Below, one piece after another: positions 1 to 9,073 of a DNA stretch of 64,000 bases. Numbering within the stretch: the first letter of the stretch is position 1; the number at the start of each line of letters is the position of its first letter. The translations under genes were made by a program, and so were the position numbers. Under the pieces are notes generated by a model. That model was not told the DNA's origin, made no database searches, and saw only the letters and a program-made list of their open reading frames with translations. The stretch spans positions 32,001 to 96,000 of the forward strand of contig NZ_JAIWNC010000014.1 in the NCBI RefSeq assembly GCF_020216025.1. Reading direction: 5' to 3'. This DNA comes from Jidongwangia harbinensis. GTDB lineage: Bacteria > Actinomycetota > Actinomycetes > Mycobacteriales > Micromonosporaceae.

Positions 1-166
1 GCTCTACCGGGTGACCACCGCGCTCGACGAGGCCGGCGCGGAGGTGCGGGCGGCCCGGATCTCCACTCTGGGCGGTGACGTGGTGGACGCCTTCTACCTG
101 GTCGGCGCGTGGTCGGACGCGGCGGACCGGTCCCGGGTGGAAGCGGCGGTGCTGGGCGCGGTCTGA
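1..166 (+). CDS. glnD: [protein-PII] uridylyltransferase, C-terminal end (partial)
   Basis: Only the last 55 codons are in the window; the frame is open from base 2 to the TGA at 164-166. The peptide (LYRVTTALDEAG near its start, STLGGDVVDAFYLV in the middle) reads like the second ACT domain of GlnD, the enzyme that modifies the PII nitrogen-signalling protein in response to glutamine. In actinobacteria glnD usually closes an amtB-glnK-glnD operon and lies close to ffh; here about 20 kb of glycan genes separate the two. The assignment rests on a short fragment plus synteny. Confidence 0.8.
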   Translation, partial: LYRVTTALDEAGAEVRAARISTLGGDVVDAFYLVGAWSDAADRSRVEAAVLGAV

Positions 167-207
167 GCGCCGCGCATCGATTCGGCGCCGGCTCCGTTGC
201 TTGAGGT

Positions 208-2691
208 ATGCAGCCACCGCAACTGCTCGACGACCACCTCACCGTGATCGGGTCGCGGCTGCGCACCGCGCTGACCGCCACCGCCGTCCGCACCGGGTCA
301 ATGGACGCGCGGCTGCTGCTGGCCCGCGCCGCGCTCCGGGACGCCGGCACGCTGGACGACCTGCTGGCGGCCGCCCGGGACGGCAACCGCGGATGGCTGC
401 GCAGGCGCCGGCGGCAGGTGGACCCGGGCCGGATCGCGGCCCTGGCGCAGACCATCGCGCTGCAGGACGTGCTGCCGACCGACCGCCGCGACGCGCTGGC
501 GGTGTACGACCTGGTCCGCGCGGTGTGCGGCCCGAAGGCGCTGTCCCCGGCGAACCAGGCCCTGCACACGCAGCTCACGCTCGCCTGGGACTCCCCGGAC
601 CGGGTGCCGCGGCTGCTCGGCGCGTACCGGCAGATCCGCCCCGAGGTGCGGGCCGCGATCGAGGCCGACCTGCTGAACCCGTTCACCGGACCGCGCCCGT
701 CCGCGCCCTGGCTGGCCGTGTTCCAGGCGATGCTGCCCGAGCCGCGCCCGACGCTCGGCGGTGATCCCGGCCTGCCGCCGTTCGACCGGCTGACCGCGAC
801 GCCGCCGCACCGGGTGGAGGCGCCGGAGCGGGTGTCCGTCGTGGTGACCGCGTACCGGCCGGGGGAGGGGCTGATCACCGCGGTGCGGTCCATCCTCGGG
901 CAGACCTGGCGCAACGTCGAAGTGATCATCGTCGACGACGGCTCGCCCGCCGAGTACGACCCGGTCCTGGCGCGGGCGGTGGCCCTGGGCGACCGGATCC
1001 GGTTGGTGCGGCAGCCGGTCAACCGCGGCACGTACGCGGCCCGCAACGCCGGACTCGACGCCAGCGGCGGGGAGTTCGTGGCGTTCCAGGACTCCGACGA
1101 CTGGTCCCACCCGCGCCGCCTGGAGCTGCAGGTGGCGCCGCTGCTCGCGGAACGCCGGGTGATGGCGACCACCTCGGACGGGCTCTCCGTCACCGACCAG
1201 ATGCTGCTCACCCGGCCGGGCGTGCGCAGCGGGCGGTTCAACCCGTCGTCGTTGCTGTTCCGGCGGTCCGCGGTGATGGGCCGGATCGGCTACTTCGACC
1301 CGCTGCGGAAGGCGGCCGACTCGGAGTACATCGGACGGATCCAGGCCGCGTTCGGTGCCCGGACCGTGCGGCACGTCGACTCGCGCCCGCTGGCACTGAT
1401 CCGGCTGACCGTGGACTCGTTGTCCCGCAACGAGATCCGGGCGCACTGGATGCACCCGGCGCGGGTGGCGTACAGCTCGGCGTACCTGCACTGGCACCGG
1501 ACCGTGGCGGCGGGTGAGGCGTCGCCGTACCGGCCGGCCGACGGCGCCGACCGGCCGTTCCCGGCGCCCCGGCACCTGCTGGCCGCGCCCGCCCGCGAGT
1601 ACGACGTGGTGGTGGTCGCCGACTGGCGGTTCCTGGAAGGGGCGCAACGGGCCGCGGTCGAGGAGATCCGGGCCCTGGTCGCGGCCGGGCTGCGGGTCGC
1701 GGTGGTGCAGCTGGAGACGTTCCGTGCGGTGTACGTCCGCCGCTATCCGCTGGCCGCGCCGGTGCAGCAGCTGGTCAACGACGGCGTGATCGACCACCTT
1801 CCGCTGGCCGCGGAGTGCCGGCCCGCGCTGCTGATCGTGCGGCAGGCGGCGGTGTTGCAGTTCACCGCCGGCCGCACCAGCGCGATCCGGCCGCGCCGGA
1901 CGCTGATCGTGGCGGACCGCGCGCCCCGCCGCGGCGACGGGGTGGACCGGCGGTACGTGCCGGCCACCTGCACCGCCCACGCCCGCGACCTGTTCGCGGC
2001 GGACCCGATCTGGTGCCCGCAGGACGCCGGCGTCCGCCTCGCCCTCCGGGTCACCGACACGGACGCCACGCTGACCGACACCGACCTGCCCACGGTCACC
2101 GACACCACCGGCTGGTGCGCGCCCCGCACCGGGGTGCCGGACGGCCCGCCGATCGCCGGTGTCGACCTGTGCGACGCCGGCACCTGGCCCGCGGACCTGC
2201 CCGACGCGCTCGCGGTCGCGCGCCGCCTGACCGGTGTGGACATCCGGCTCCGGCTGCCCGACCGCCCGCGCGGCGAGAACCAGGTCACCGTGCCGAAGAC
2301 CTGGCTGGTGTACGAGACCGCGGACATCGCCGCCCGCCCGTTCCTGCACCAGCTCGACTTCTACCTGCACTTCCCGCACCGCCGGGCGGAGGAGGTGCTG
2401 TCCCGCCCGGCCCTGGAGGCCGCCGCGGTCGGCTGCGTGGTCCTGATGCCGGAGCGGTTCGCGGCGCTGTACGGCGACGCCGCGGTCTACACCGACCCGG
2501 CCACCGCGGGAGACGTGATCCGGCGCTACGCCACGGACGCCGCCGCCTACGCCGAACAAAGCCGCCGCGCCCGCCTGGTCACCACGAACGCCCACACCCC
2601 CGGTCCCTTCGTGGACCTGATCACCACCCTCCTCGACTCCCCGCCGGTCCCGCCCCCGCGCGTCCCGTCCTCGGCCACCCCGACCCCCTAG
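208..2691 (+). CDS. Two-module glycosyltransferase (GT2 plus GT-B-like half)
   Basis: 827 aa in three parts. Residues 1-205 are an Ala/Leu-rich helical domain without a recognised fold. Residues about 208-430 are a GT2 (GT-A) glycosyltransferase with VDDGS at 242-246 and QDSDDW at 294-299, the usual nucleotide and metal-binding signatures. From about 465 (YDVVVVADWRF) to about 800 is a GT-B-like half ending in GDAAVYTDP near 756. Both modules recur in the genes at 4617-6896 and 7036-9072. GAGG lies only two bases before the ATG, so the ribosome site is poor and the start is uncertain. No membrane segment or signal peptide is apparent, so a cytoplasmic enzyme adding two sugars to a surface glycan is the likely role; donor and acceptor are unknown. 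Confidence 0.75.
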   Translation: MQPPQLLDDHLTVIGSRLRTALTATAVRTGSMDARLLLARAALRDAGTLDDLLAAARDGNRGWLRRRRRQVDPGRIAALAQTIALQDVLPTDRRDALAVYDLVRAVCGPKALSPANQALHTQLTLAWDSPDRVPRLLGAYRQIRPEVRAAIEADLLNPFTGPRPSAPWLAVFQAMLPEPRPTLGGDPGLPPFDRLTATPPHRVEAPERVSVVVTAYRPGEGLITAVRSILGQTWRNVEVIIVDDGSPAEYDPVLARAVALGDRIRLVRQPVNRGTYAARNAGLDASGGEFVAFQDSDDWSHPRRLELQVAPLLAERRVMATTSDGLSVTDQMLLTRPGVRSGRFNPSSLLFRRSAVMGRIGYFDPLRKAADSEYIGRIQAAFGARTVRHVDSRPLALIRLTVDSLSRNEIRAHWMHPARVAYSSAYLHWHRTVAAGEASPYRPADGADRPFPAPRHLLAAPAREYDVVVVADWRFLEGAQRAAVEEIRALVAAGLRVAVVQLETFRAVYVRRYPLAAPVQQLVNDGVIDHLPLAAECRPALLIVRQAAVLQFTAGRTSAIRPRRTLIVADRAPRRGDGVDRRYVPATCTAHARDLFAADPIWCPQDAGVRLALRVTDTDATLTDTDLPTVTDTTGWCAPRTGVPDGPPIAGVDLCDAGTWPADLPDALAVARRLTGVDIRLRLPDRPRGENQVTVPKTWLVYETADIAARPFLHQLDFYLHFPHRRAEEVLSRPALEAAAVGCVVLMPERFAALYGDAAVYTDPATAGDVIRRYATDAAAYAEQSRRARLVTTNAHTPGPFVDLITTLLDSPPVPPPRVPSSATPTP

Positions 2692-2788
2692 CGCGTCGCG
2701 ACGGCGGGTGCGCGTAACGGGCGGCGTGGTTGGCGCGTTAGGGGTGTGTGGTTTGTGGCGATCTTGCTGTGCAGGGAGGACGTGACCG

Positions 2789-3808
2789 GTGAGCAGCCTG
2801 GTCCAGTTCGGTCGACGTCAGGCGGTTCGGCTGCACAGCCTCACGTCGCGGCAGGCGATCGGCCTGGGCGTGATGGCGGTGCTCTGCCTCGGGGTCACCG
2901 TCGCGTCCGCCACCGGGCACGCCGCGGTGGCCACGTCCGCCCTCGCGTTACTCCTGGCCGCGACGCTGGCCGGCGTCGTGCACCTGTCCCGGCGGGTGCG
3001 GGCGTTGCACCGTGCCGATCAGGCCGCGGTGCGGGATCTGCGGATCGTGGTGGAGCAGTTGCAGCGCCGGCTGGTCGCGGCCGTGGAGAAGGAACGGCTG
3101 GCGGCCGGCGACCGGCACCAGGAGGTGCTCGATGCGGTCGCGCGGGCCGAGCGGCTCACCCCGCCCGGTGCCGAGCTGCTGCTGGGTGAGCAGAACCGGG
3201 AGATCGAGGCGCTGGTCCAGCTGTTCCAGACGGTCTCGCCGCGTGCGCCGATGCCGGCCGCGGAGTCCGGCCCGCGCCCGTCCGACCTGCTCGGCCTGCT
3301 GCACATCGTGCGCGGCCGGAAGCCGAAGCTGGTGGTCGCGCTGGGCGCCGGCCCGGCGACGATCTGGCTGGGGTACGCGCTGGAGTCGGCCGGCCGGCTG
3401 GTGGTGGTGGAGCACGACGCGGAGCAGGCCGAGCGGAGCCGGGCATTGCTGCGGTCGCACGGACTCGGCGCGGTGCAGGTCCTCCACGCGCCGCTGACCG
3501 AGCTGTCGCTGGACGGCCGCACGGTGGACTGGTACGACGTGGACGCGCTGGACGGCCTGCACGACATCGATCTGCTCGTGGTGGACGGCCCGTCCGCGAC
3601 TCCGGCGGACGCCCTGCCGCCCGCGCTGCACGTGCTGGGCCGGCGGCTGGCGTCCGGTGCGGCGGTGGTGATCGAGGAGGCGGCACGTCCGGAGGGGCGG
3701 GTGGCGCCGCGGCAGTGGGGCTTCGACGGGCTCAGCCCGGAGCGCCGGCTGGCCGGCCGGTACACGGCGCTGTCGTTCGCGCCGACGCTGGCGCCGTTGC
3801 CCTCCTGA
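2789..3808 (+). CDS. Membrane-anchored coiled-coil protein with SAM-methyltransferase-like domain
   Basis: 339 aa, GTG start with GGGAGGA eight bases upstream. Two hydrophobic segments at about residues 26-67 form a hairpin anchor. A charged, heptad-like stretch follows (about 70-150). From about 178 there is a Rossmann-type domain: LVVALGAGPATIWLGY resembles methyltransferase motif I, VVVEHDAEQ the acidic end of strand 2, and DIDLLVVDGP the post-II motif. This suggests a class I SAM-dependent methyltransferase tethered to the membrane, perhaps capping or modifying the glycan made by its neighbours. Catalysis is not proven, since no substrate-specific motif is recognised. It lies downstream of a glycosyltransferase in the same direction and converges on the CAP gene across a terminator. 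Confidence 0.6.
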   Translation: MSSLVQFGRRQAVRLHSLTSRQAIGLGVMAVLCLGVTVASATGHAAVATSALALLLAATLAGVVHLSRRVRALHRADQAAVRDLRIVVEQLQRRLVAAVEKERLAAGDRHQEVLDAVARAERLTPPGAELLLGEQNREIEALVQLFQTVSPRAPMPAAESGPRPSDLLGLLHIVRGRKPKLVVALGAGPATIWLGYALESAGRLVVVEHDAEQAERSRALLRSHGLGAVQVLHAPLTELSLDGRTVDWYDVDALDGLHDIDLLVVDGPSATPADALPPALHVLGRRLASGAAVVIEEAARPEGRVAPRQWGFDGLSPERRLAGRYTALSFAPTLAPLPS

Positions 3809-3822
3809 GCCGGTACGACAAC

Positions 3823-3855
3823 GCGCCCCCCGCCTCGGGGGAAGGCGGAGGGCGC
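3823..3855. terminator. Bidirectional hairpin terminator between convergent genes
   Basis: A 13-bp stem with one mismatch (3823-3835 with 3843-3855) encloses a 7-nt loop, between the stop codons of the converging genes at 3808 and 3916. There is no U tract, which is common for actinomycete terminators. Confidence 0.6.
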
Positions 3856-3915
3856 GGTCGCGGGCGGCGCGGGGAACGCGCCCACGTCGGACCGGCGGGG
3901 GCCGGCCCGGGACAA

Positions 3916-4407
3916 TCAGCGGCTGCCGAACTCCTGGGTGAAGTACGTGGTGCCGTTGGCGGCGTACACGGCGCCGACGCCGACCGCCTTGGCGCGGCAG
4001 TTCAGGAGGTTGGCGCGGTGGCCGGGGCTCTTCATCCACGCGGTGACCACCTGGCGGCCGTCGCGGTAGCCCCAGGCGATGTTCTCGCTCAGCGGCGCGA
4101 CGTAGCCGGCGCGCTTGACCCGGACGACGAACGTGGAGCCGCCGCTGCCGGTGTGGCTGAACTTGCCGTAGCGGGCCATCCAGGCGCTGTGGCTGCGGGC
4201 CGCGAGCGCCAGCTTGGCGTCCAGCCGGACCGGCGCGCAGCCGGCGCTCTTCCGTACCGCGTTGGTCCACGCCACGATGTCGGACTGCAGGCGCACCGTC
4301 GTCGGCGCGGCTGCCTGGGCCGGCGCCGCCACCACGAGGACGCCGAGCAGAGCGGCGGGAACGAGGGCGAGCTGGACCAGGCGGCGAGCGATCGACGTAC
4401 GCATCAT
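3916..4407 (-). CDS. Secreted CAP (SCP/PR1) domain protein
   Basis: 163 aa. The first about 32 residues are a Sec signal peptide: positive MMRTSIARR, a hydrophobic core, then APAQA-AA as the cleavage site. The rest is a single CAP domain with recognisable family motifs: HSAWMA, FSHTG, SENIAWG, and W-(x)-SPGHRANLL, which carry the histidines and glutamate of the CAP cavity. A GAGAAGGG ribosome site precedes tandem ATG codons. The protein is predicted to be exported; bacterial CAP proteins have unsettled functions, often at the envelope. It stands alone on the minus strand inside the glycan locus, so a wall-associated role is plausible but not shown. Confidence 0.88.
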   Translation of the reverse strand: MMRTSIARRLVQLALVPAALLGVLVVAAPAQAAAPTTVRLQSDIVAWTNAVRKSAGCAPVRLDAKLALAARSHSAWMARYGKFSHTGSGGSTFVVRVKRAGYVAPLSENIAWGYRDGRQVVTAWMKSPGHRANLLNCRAKAVGVGAVYAANGTTYFTQEFGSR

Positions 4408-4616
4408 CAGTGCCCTTCTCGTTGACGGCCCCGGCTCGTTTCCGCCGGGCTCACCGTCTCCGTTCGGCCCTGTGGTGATGCCATGAAGGCCTACTCAGGT
4501 GCCTGCCCGTGGCCCTTGAGTTGCCGGACGGGTAGGTAGGAGAGGCCGGTTGCGGACATGCGAATGCGACGGGTGCGAGCCGGTTGTGGGTCGCCTCCGT
4601 CGGTTGCGGTACGGGT

Positions 4617-6896
4617 TCAGCCGGTCAGTGATTCGACGCGCTCGGCGTACCGGTCGTGGTGGTGCAGGGACTGCACGAAGGCCCGGCTGCGCTCGCTGAG
4701 CCGGTGCAGTTCGGTGCGGCGGCCGTGCAGCGTGCGGATGGTGTCGGCGACCTCCGGCGGTGCGCTGTAGAGGGCGGCGTCGCCGAAGGTGCCGGAGAAG
4801 CGGTACGGCAGCACGGGTACGCAGCCGGCGGCCATCGCGGCCAGCACGCCGGGTTCGGGGTCGGTGAGCGCGTCCTCGGCCGGCAGGTGCAGATAGAAGT
4901 CCACCTGGTACAGGAAGCTGCGCAGGGTCACCTCGCCGGCGCCGTAGACCAGCCAGTCGCGCGGTGCACCGTGCGCCCCGAACGCGCGGCGGGACGCGCC
5001 GGTGCCGTCCAGCAGCCGTACGTCGATCCGGGTCGGGTCCGGCAGCTCGTCGCGGAGCCGGCGCCACTCCGCCCGGTCGCCGACACAGTGCCGGCCGGCG
5101 ACCGGCCGGTCGGCGCGCGGGCCGCGGCGGTCCAGTCGCCAGCGGTCGGCGTCCACGGTGCCGGGCAGGTCCACCGCGGTCAGCGGGAGTCCGCCGGGTG
5201 CCGCGACGAGCCGTCGCCGGCCGGCCGGTCCGGTCGGCGCCCACAGCGGGTCGACCCCGAACAGCCGGCGGGACGACGTCACGCAGCGCCGGGACCAGGT
5301 GCCGGCGCCGGTCTCCACGACCACCCGCCCGGCCCGGACCGCGCTGGGGCCGGTGGGCGGGAACCGCAGCACGGCGGGGGACCGCACCACCACCAGCCGG
5401 GCGCGGACGTCGTCGCAGAGCTCGATCTGGTCCACCTCGCCGGCGTTGACCGCGTCCTGCATCTCCGGGTCGAAGTTCGCCAGCCGGTGGCGCAGGTTCG
5501 CGAAGTCGTCCAGGTGCAGCACGGCGGCGCGCAGGCCGCGGGCGCGCAGCGCGCGCAGTTGGCCGAGACCGGCGTCCGGCAGGGTCCAGTCCGCGGCGAG
5601 CACCACGTCGTAGGTGCGGCGCCCGGTGCGGCCGAGCAGCCGGCGCGGTGCGGCACAGCGGCGCGGATCGGAGACCGCCGCGGCGCCGGTGGCGAGGTGC
5701 CGGTGCCAGGCCTGGAACGCGGACAGGTACGAGCGCCGGGCCGGGTGCATCCAGCCCGGCCGGTAGTCCGAACTGGACAGTGAGGCCGGCGAGAGTCGGA
5801 TCAGCGCCAGCGGCGGCCCGTCCAGGTGCCGGGTGGCCGGGCGGCCGAACACGGCCCGGGCGCGTTCCACGTACTCGGCGTCGGCGCCCTTGCGGACCGC
5901 GGCGAAGTGACCGACCCGGCGGAGCGCGTCGGCCCGCCGGAACATCAGCGAGGACAGGTTGTACGAGCGGGTGTCCGCGAAGCCCAGCCGGGTCACCAGG
6001 AGTTCCGGGGTGACCCGCAGGCCGGTGGACGTGGTGGAGAAGACCGCGGGGTCGTCCCGCAGCGGCGCCGCCTGGGTCTCCAGGCGCAGCGGATGCGACC
6101 AGTCGTCGGAGTCCTGGAACGTCACGTAGTCGCCGGTGGCGGCGTCCAGGCCGGCGTTGCGGGCGGCGTACGTGCCGGCGTTGACGTCCAGCCGGATCAC
6201 CCGGATCCGGGGGTCCAGGGCGGCGGCCCGGCGCAGCACCTCGTCGTGGCCGTACGGCGAGCCGTCGTCCACCACCAGGATCTCGTGGTTGGTCCAGGTC
6301 TGCGCGGCCAGCGACCGCACCGCGGTGAGCAGTTCCGGGCCGGGCCGGTAGGTGGTGACGATCGTGGTGATCCGCTCGGCGTGGCCGGCGCGCTGGGCGT
6401 ACCCGGTGGTGAGCCGGTCGAACGGCGCGCCGGGCCCGTCCGCCACCTGGACCGCCGGGTCGGGCAGCAGCGCCGCGAAGTCCCAGGCGCCGGTGCCGCC
6501 GGCGTGCGGGTTGGCCAGATCCACGGTCAGCGCGGTGCGCACCGGCCCGGCCAGATCCGGGTACGCGCGGAGCAGTTCCACGGTCCGGTCCCGGTCGCCG
6601 GCCGCGAACGTCAGCTGGACGTGCAGGATCTGATGCTCCGGTGCCACCGGACCGCTGTCGTGCAGCAGTTCGCACAGCGCCAGCGCGTCGGCGCGGTCGC
6701 TCGGGCGCAGATTCTGCAGCGCCATCACCCGGGCCAGTTCGCCCGCCGGCCACGGGTCCGGGTCGGGGACGGCGCCGGACAGCAGGTCCCGTACCGTCGT
6801 CGCGCCGGCCGCGCGGGCCAGCAGCTCGCGCGACTCGACCGAGCCGGCGCGCAGCGCGGCCACGGCGAGCGGGTCCTGTCCAGTCTGGTTGCGCAT
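4617..6896 (-). CDS. Two-module glycosyltransferase, paralogue of the gene at 208-2691
   Basis: 759 aa. The ATG at 6896 is chosen because GAGGGGGA lies eight bases upstream; the frame stays open further but the extra residues look non-coding. The architecture matches the 827-aa protein at 208: helical N-domain (1-170), GT2 domain from about 173 with DDGSP near 210 and QDSDDW at 261-266, and a GT-B-like half from about 427 (TYDVVLAADW) with FGDAALY near 703. The shared GTYAARNAGLDA and WMHPAR segments show the two are paralogues. No transmembrane helix is seen. It is divergently transcribed from the 7036 gene. Substrates are unknown; a wall or extracellular glycan is inferred from context. Confidence 0.75.
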   Translation of the reverse strand: MRNQTGQDPLAVAALRAGSVESRELLARAAGATTVRDLLSGAVPDPDPWPAGELARVMALQNLRPSDRADALALCELLHDSGPVAPEHQILHVQLTFAAGDRDRTVELLRAYPDLAGPVRTALTVDLANPHAGGTGAWDFAALLPDPAVQVADGPGAPFDRLTTGYAQRAGHAERITTIVTTYRPGPELLTAVRSLAAQTWTNHEILVVDDGSPYGHDEVLRRAAALDPRIRVIRLDVNAGTYAARNAGLDAATGDYVTFQDSDDWSHPLRLETQAAPLRDDPAVFSTTSTGLRVTPELLVTRLGFADTRSYNLSSLMFRRADALRRVGHFAAVRKGADAEYVERARAVFGRPATRHLDGPPLALIRLSPASLSSSDYRPGWMHPARRSYLSAFQAWHRHLATGAAAVSDPRRCAAPRRLLGRTGRRTYDVVLAADWTLPDAGLGQLRALRARGLRAAVLHLDDFANLRHRLANFDPEMQDAVNAGEVDQIELCDDVRARLVVVRSPAVLRFPPTGPSAVRAGRVVVETGAGTWSRRCVTSSRRLFGVDPLWAPTGPAGRRRLVAAPGGLPLTAVDLPGTVDADRWRLDRRGPRADRPVAGRHCVGDRAEWRRLRDELPDPTRIDVRLLDGTGASRRAFGAHGAPRDWLVYGAGEVTLRSFLYQVDFYLHLPAEDALTDPEPGVLAAMAAGCVPVLPYRFSGTFGDAALYSAPPEVADTIRTLHGRRTELHRLSERSRAFVQSLHHHDRYAERVESLTG

Positions 6897-7035
6897 CGCC
6901 GGTGTTCCCCCTCGTGAAGCGTCTCCCCCGCAGGGACAACGAGGCAGTGGCCGGGAGGGGGCGATTTGTCCGTGTCGTCCGGTCCATCCCTTCGTTGAGC
7001 CGGGGAAGGCGGGATCGGTGGGACGGGGGTGTTCG
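6897..7035. promoter_or_regulatory. Divergent promoter region between two glycosyltransferase genes
   Basis: These 139 bases separate the starts of two oppositely oriented glycosyltransferase genes and must hold both their promoters or ribosome sites. Purine-rich ribosome sites are visible at each edge (about 6905-6912 for the minus gene, GGGGG at 7025-7029 for the plus gene). No clear operator repeat is seen. Confidence 0.4.
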
Positions 7036-9072
7036 ATGTCCGCGACCGTGTACGACGTGGCGATCCTCTCCGACCTGCGGTACCCCGGCGGCAACTCGGC
7101 GAGCATCGTGGCCGAGGTGCAGGCCCAGGCCGCCGCCGGAGTGTCCACCGTGCTCATCCACGTCCCGTCGCCGCATCTACGGCACGCCCGGCCGTTCCAT
7201 CCGCGGATCGTGGCGTGCCTGCGCGACGGCCTCGCCGACCTGGCACACGACGGCGACCCGGTGGACGCCCGGCTGCTGGTCATCCGGCAACCGCGGATCT
7301 TCACCCACGATCTCGCGGTGCCGCCGGTGGTCCGGGCCGACCGCACCGTGCTGGTGGTCAACCAGCCGCCCGGCGACGCCGCCGACGACCAGTGCTACTA
7401 CGCGGTCGCCGAGGTACGGGAACGGATCACCCGGTACTTCGGTCCGGATGTGGCCTGGGCGCCGATCAGTCCCCCGGTCCGCGAACACCTGCAGCGGGTG
7501 GCGCCGGACCTGCCGCTGCCGCGTACCGACTGGCACGAGATCATCGACGTGCGTGAGTGGTGGGCGGACCGCGACGGCCCGGTCGGCGCGGTGCCGGTGA
7601 TCGGCCGGCACGGGCGCCCGGATCCGGTGAAGTGGCCCCGCGACCCCGAGCAGATCCGCCAGGCGTACCCGGACTCCGGCGACGTGCGGGTGCGGATCCT
7701 CGGCGGTGCCGAGATCGCCGCCGCCCGGATCGGTGGGCTGCCGTCGAACTGGGAGGCGGTCGAGTTCGGCGCGGAACAGCCGCGGGACTTCCTGCGTACC
7801 ATCGATGTCTTCGTCTATTTCCACGACCCGCGGTGGGTCGAGGCGCTGGGCCGCACCATCCTCGAGGCGATGGCCACCGGCGTGCCGGTGATCGTCGGCG
7901 AGCACTTCCGCGGCACCTTCGGCGACGCGGCGCTCTACGCCGAACCGGCCGGGGTCCGCGACCTGGCCCGGGCGCTGCACGCCGACCGGGCGCGGTACCA
8001 GCTGGTGGTGAAGCGGGCGCGGGAGTTCGTGGAGCGGCGGTACGGCAGCGACGCGCACCTGTCCCGGCTCGGCCTGCGCCCGTCCCGCCGGTCCCACCCG
8101 GTCCCCGCGCCCCGCCCGGCGCCCGCACCGGCCCGCCCGGCCACCCGGGTGCTGCTGCTCGGCGACCAGCCCGACCGGCTCCTGGCGATCGCCCGGCGGC
8201 TGCCCGGCGACCTGGCCCCGGTGCTGGTCACCGGCTCACCCCGGCTGCCCCCGGACGGCCCGCTCACCGAGTACCTGCCGAGCCGGGCCGCGCTCGACGT
8301 GCGCCCGGCGCGCTGGTCCGGCTTCCTGCGCGACCGGCTGCGGCACCTGATCGCCCTGCACCACGCCCGCGCGGTGGTGCTGGACGGGCTGCCGCACGAC
8401 GGCGTGCTCGCCGCCACCGCGGACCATCCGGACGTGGCCTGGCTGTGGATCCGGCCGGCGATGTGGCGGCGCGGCACCGGGCTGGAATGGCAGGGCCGGG
8501 CCGCCGCGTTCGACGCGGTGCTGGCACCGGGCGAGTTCGCCGCAGCGGGCGACGAGGGCTGGACCGTGGCCGACCGTACGCCGGTGACCGAGGTCCCGCC
8601 GATCACCCGCCTGGACCGGGGCGACCTGCTGGACCGGGACGCGGCCCGGGCCGCGGCCGGGGTGACCGGCGAACCCGCGCTGCTGCTGCGCGGAGTGTCC
8701 GCGGCGGTCCCCGAATTCCGGGTGATCGAGGCGGACGCCGGCGCGCTCCGGGCCGCCGACCTGGCCGTGGCGGCGGCCGACTACACCACGTTCCACGAAC
8801 TGCTGGCCGCGACGGTGCCGACGGTGTTCGTACCCGACCCGGCGGCCACCGACGACCAGCTGGCCCGCGCCCGGTTCGCCGCCGCCGCGGGCGCCGCGCT
8901 CTGCGCCGAGCCCGGCGCGGACCTGGCCGACGTGCTCACCGTCGCGGCCCGGTCCGACGTCCGTGCCGCCCTCGCCCGGCGCTGCGCGGACCTCGCGTTC
9001 GACAACGGTGCCGCGGCGGCCGCGGCGTGGATCGGCGCGCACTGTGGCGCGCCCGCCCGGATCGGAGCCTGA
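7036..9072 (+). CDS. Double GT-B-like glycosyltransferase
   Basis: 678 aa from the ATG at 7036 (GGGGG six bases upstream; upstream in-frame sequence is non-coding in character). Residues 3-350 repeat the GT-B-like half that ends the two GT2 proteins nearby: YDVAILSDLRYPGG at the start, a GT4-type LGRTILEAMATGVPVIVGE donor motif, then FGDAALYAEP at 295. From about residue 370 (TRVLLLGDQP) a second domain runs to the end, with FHELLAATVPTVFVPDP near 586, like the donor-binding half of GT1/MurG-type enzymes. It may therefore transfer two sugars or carry one degenerate half. It is followed after one base by the coiled-coil gene, indicating an operon. Confidence 0.68.
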   Translation: MSATVYDVAILSDLRYPGGNSASIVAEVQAQAAAGVSTVLIHVPSPHLRHARPFHPRIVACLRDGLADLAHDGDPVDARLLVIRQPRIFTHDLAVPPVVRADRTVLVVNQPPGDAADDQCYYAVAEVRERITRYFGPDVAWAPISPPVREHLQRVAPDLPLPRTDWHEIIDVREWWADRDGPVGAVPVIGRHGRPDPVKWPRDPEQIRQAYPDSGDVRVRILGGAEIAAARIGGLPSNWEAVEFGAEQPRDFLRTIDVFVYFHDPRWVEALGRTILEAMATGVPVIVGEHFRGTFGDAALYAEPAGVRDLARALHADRARYQLVVKRAREFVERRYGSDAHLSRLGLRPSRRSHPVPAPRPAPAPARPATRVLLLGDQPDRLLAIARRLPGDLAPVLVTGSPRLPPDGPLTEYLPSRAALDVRPARWSGFLRDRLRHLIALHHARAVVLDGLPHDGVLAATADHPDVAWLWIRPAMWRRGTGLEWQGRAAAFDAVLAPGEFAAAGDEGWTVADRTPVTEVPPITRLDRGDLLDRDAARAAAGVTGEPALLLRGVSAAVPEFRVIEADAGALRAADLAVAAADYTTFHELLAATVPTVFVPDPAATDDQLARARFAAAAGAALCAEPGADLADVLTVAARSDVRAALARRCADLAFDNGAAAAAAWIGAHCGAPARIGA

Positions 9073-9073
9073 C

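Noticed and set aside
298..2595. Long open frame opposite the first glycosyltransferase
   Set aside because: Arg/Gly/His-rich translation, no ribosome site, mirrors a well-supported gene on the other strand; typical high-GC shadow.
5826..6917. Plus-strand frame opposite the second GT2 gene
   Set aside because: Low-complexity Val/Gly/Arg translation; the opposite strand has a complete GT2 domain.
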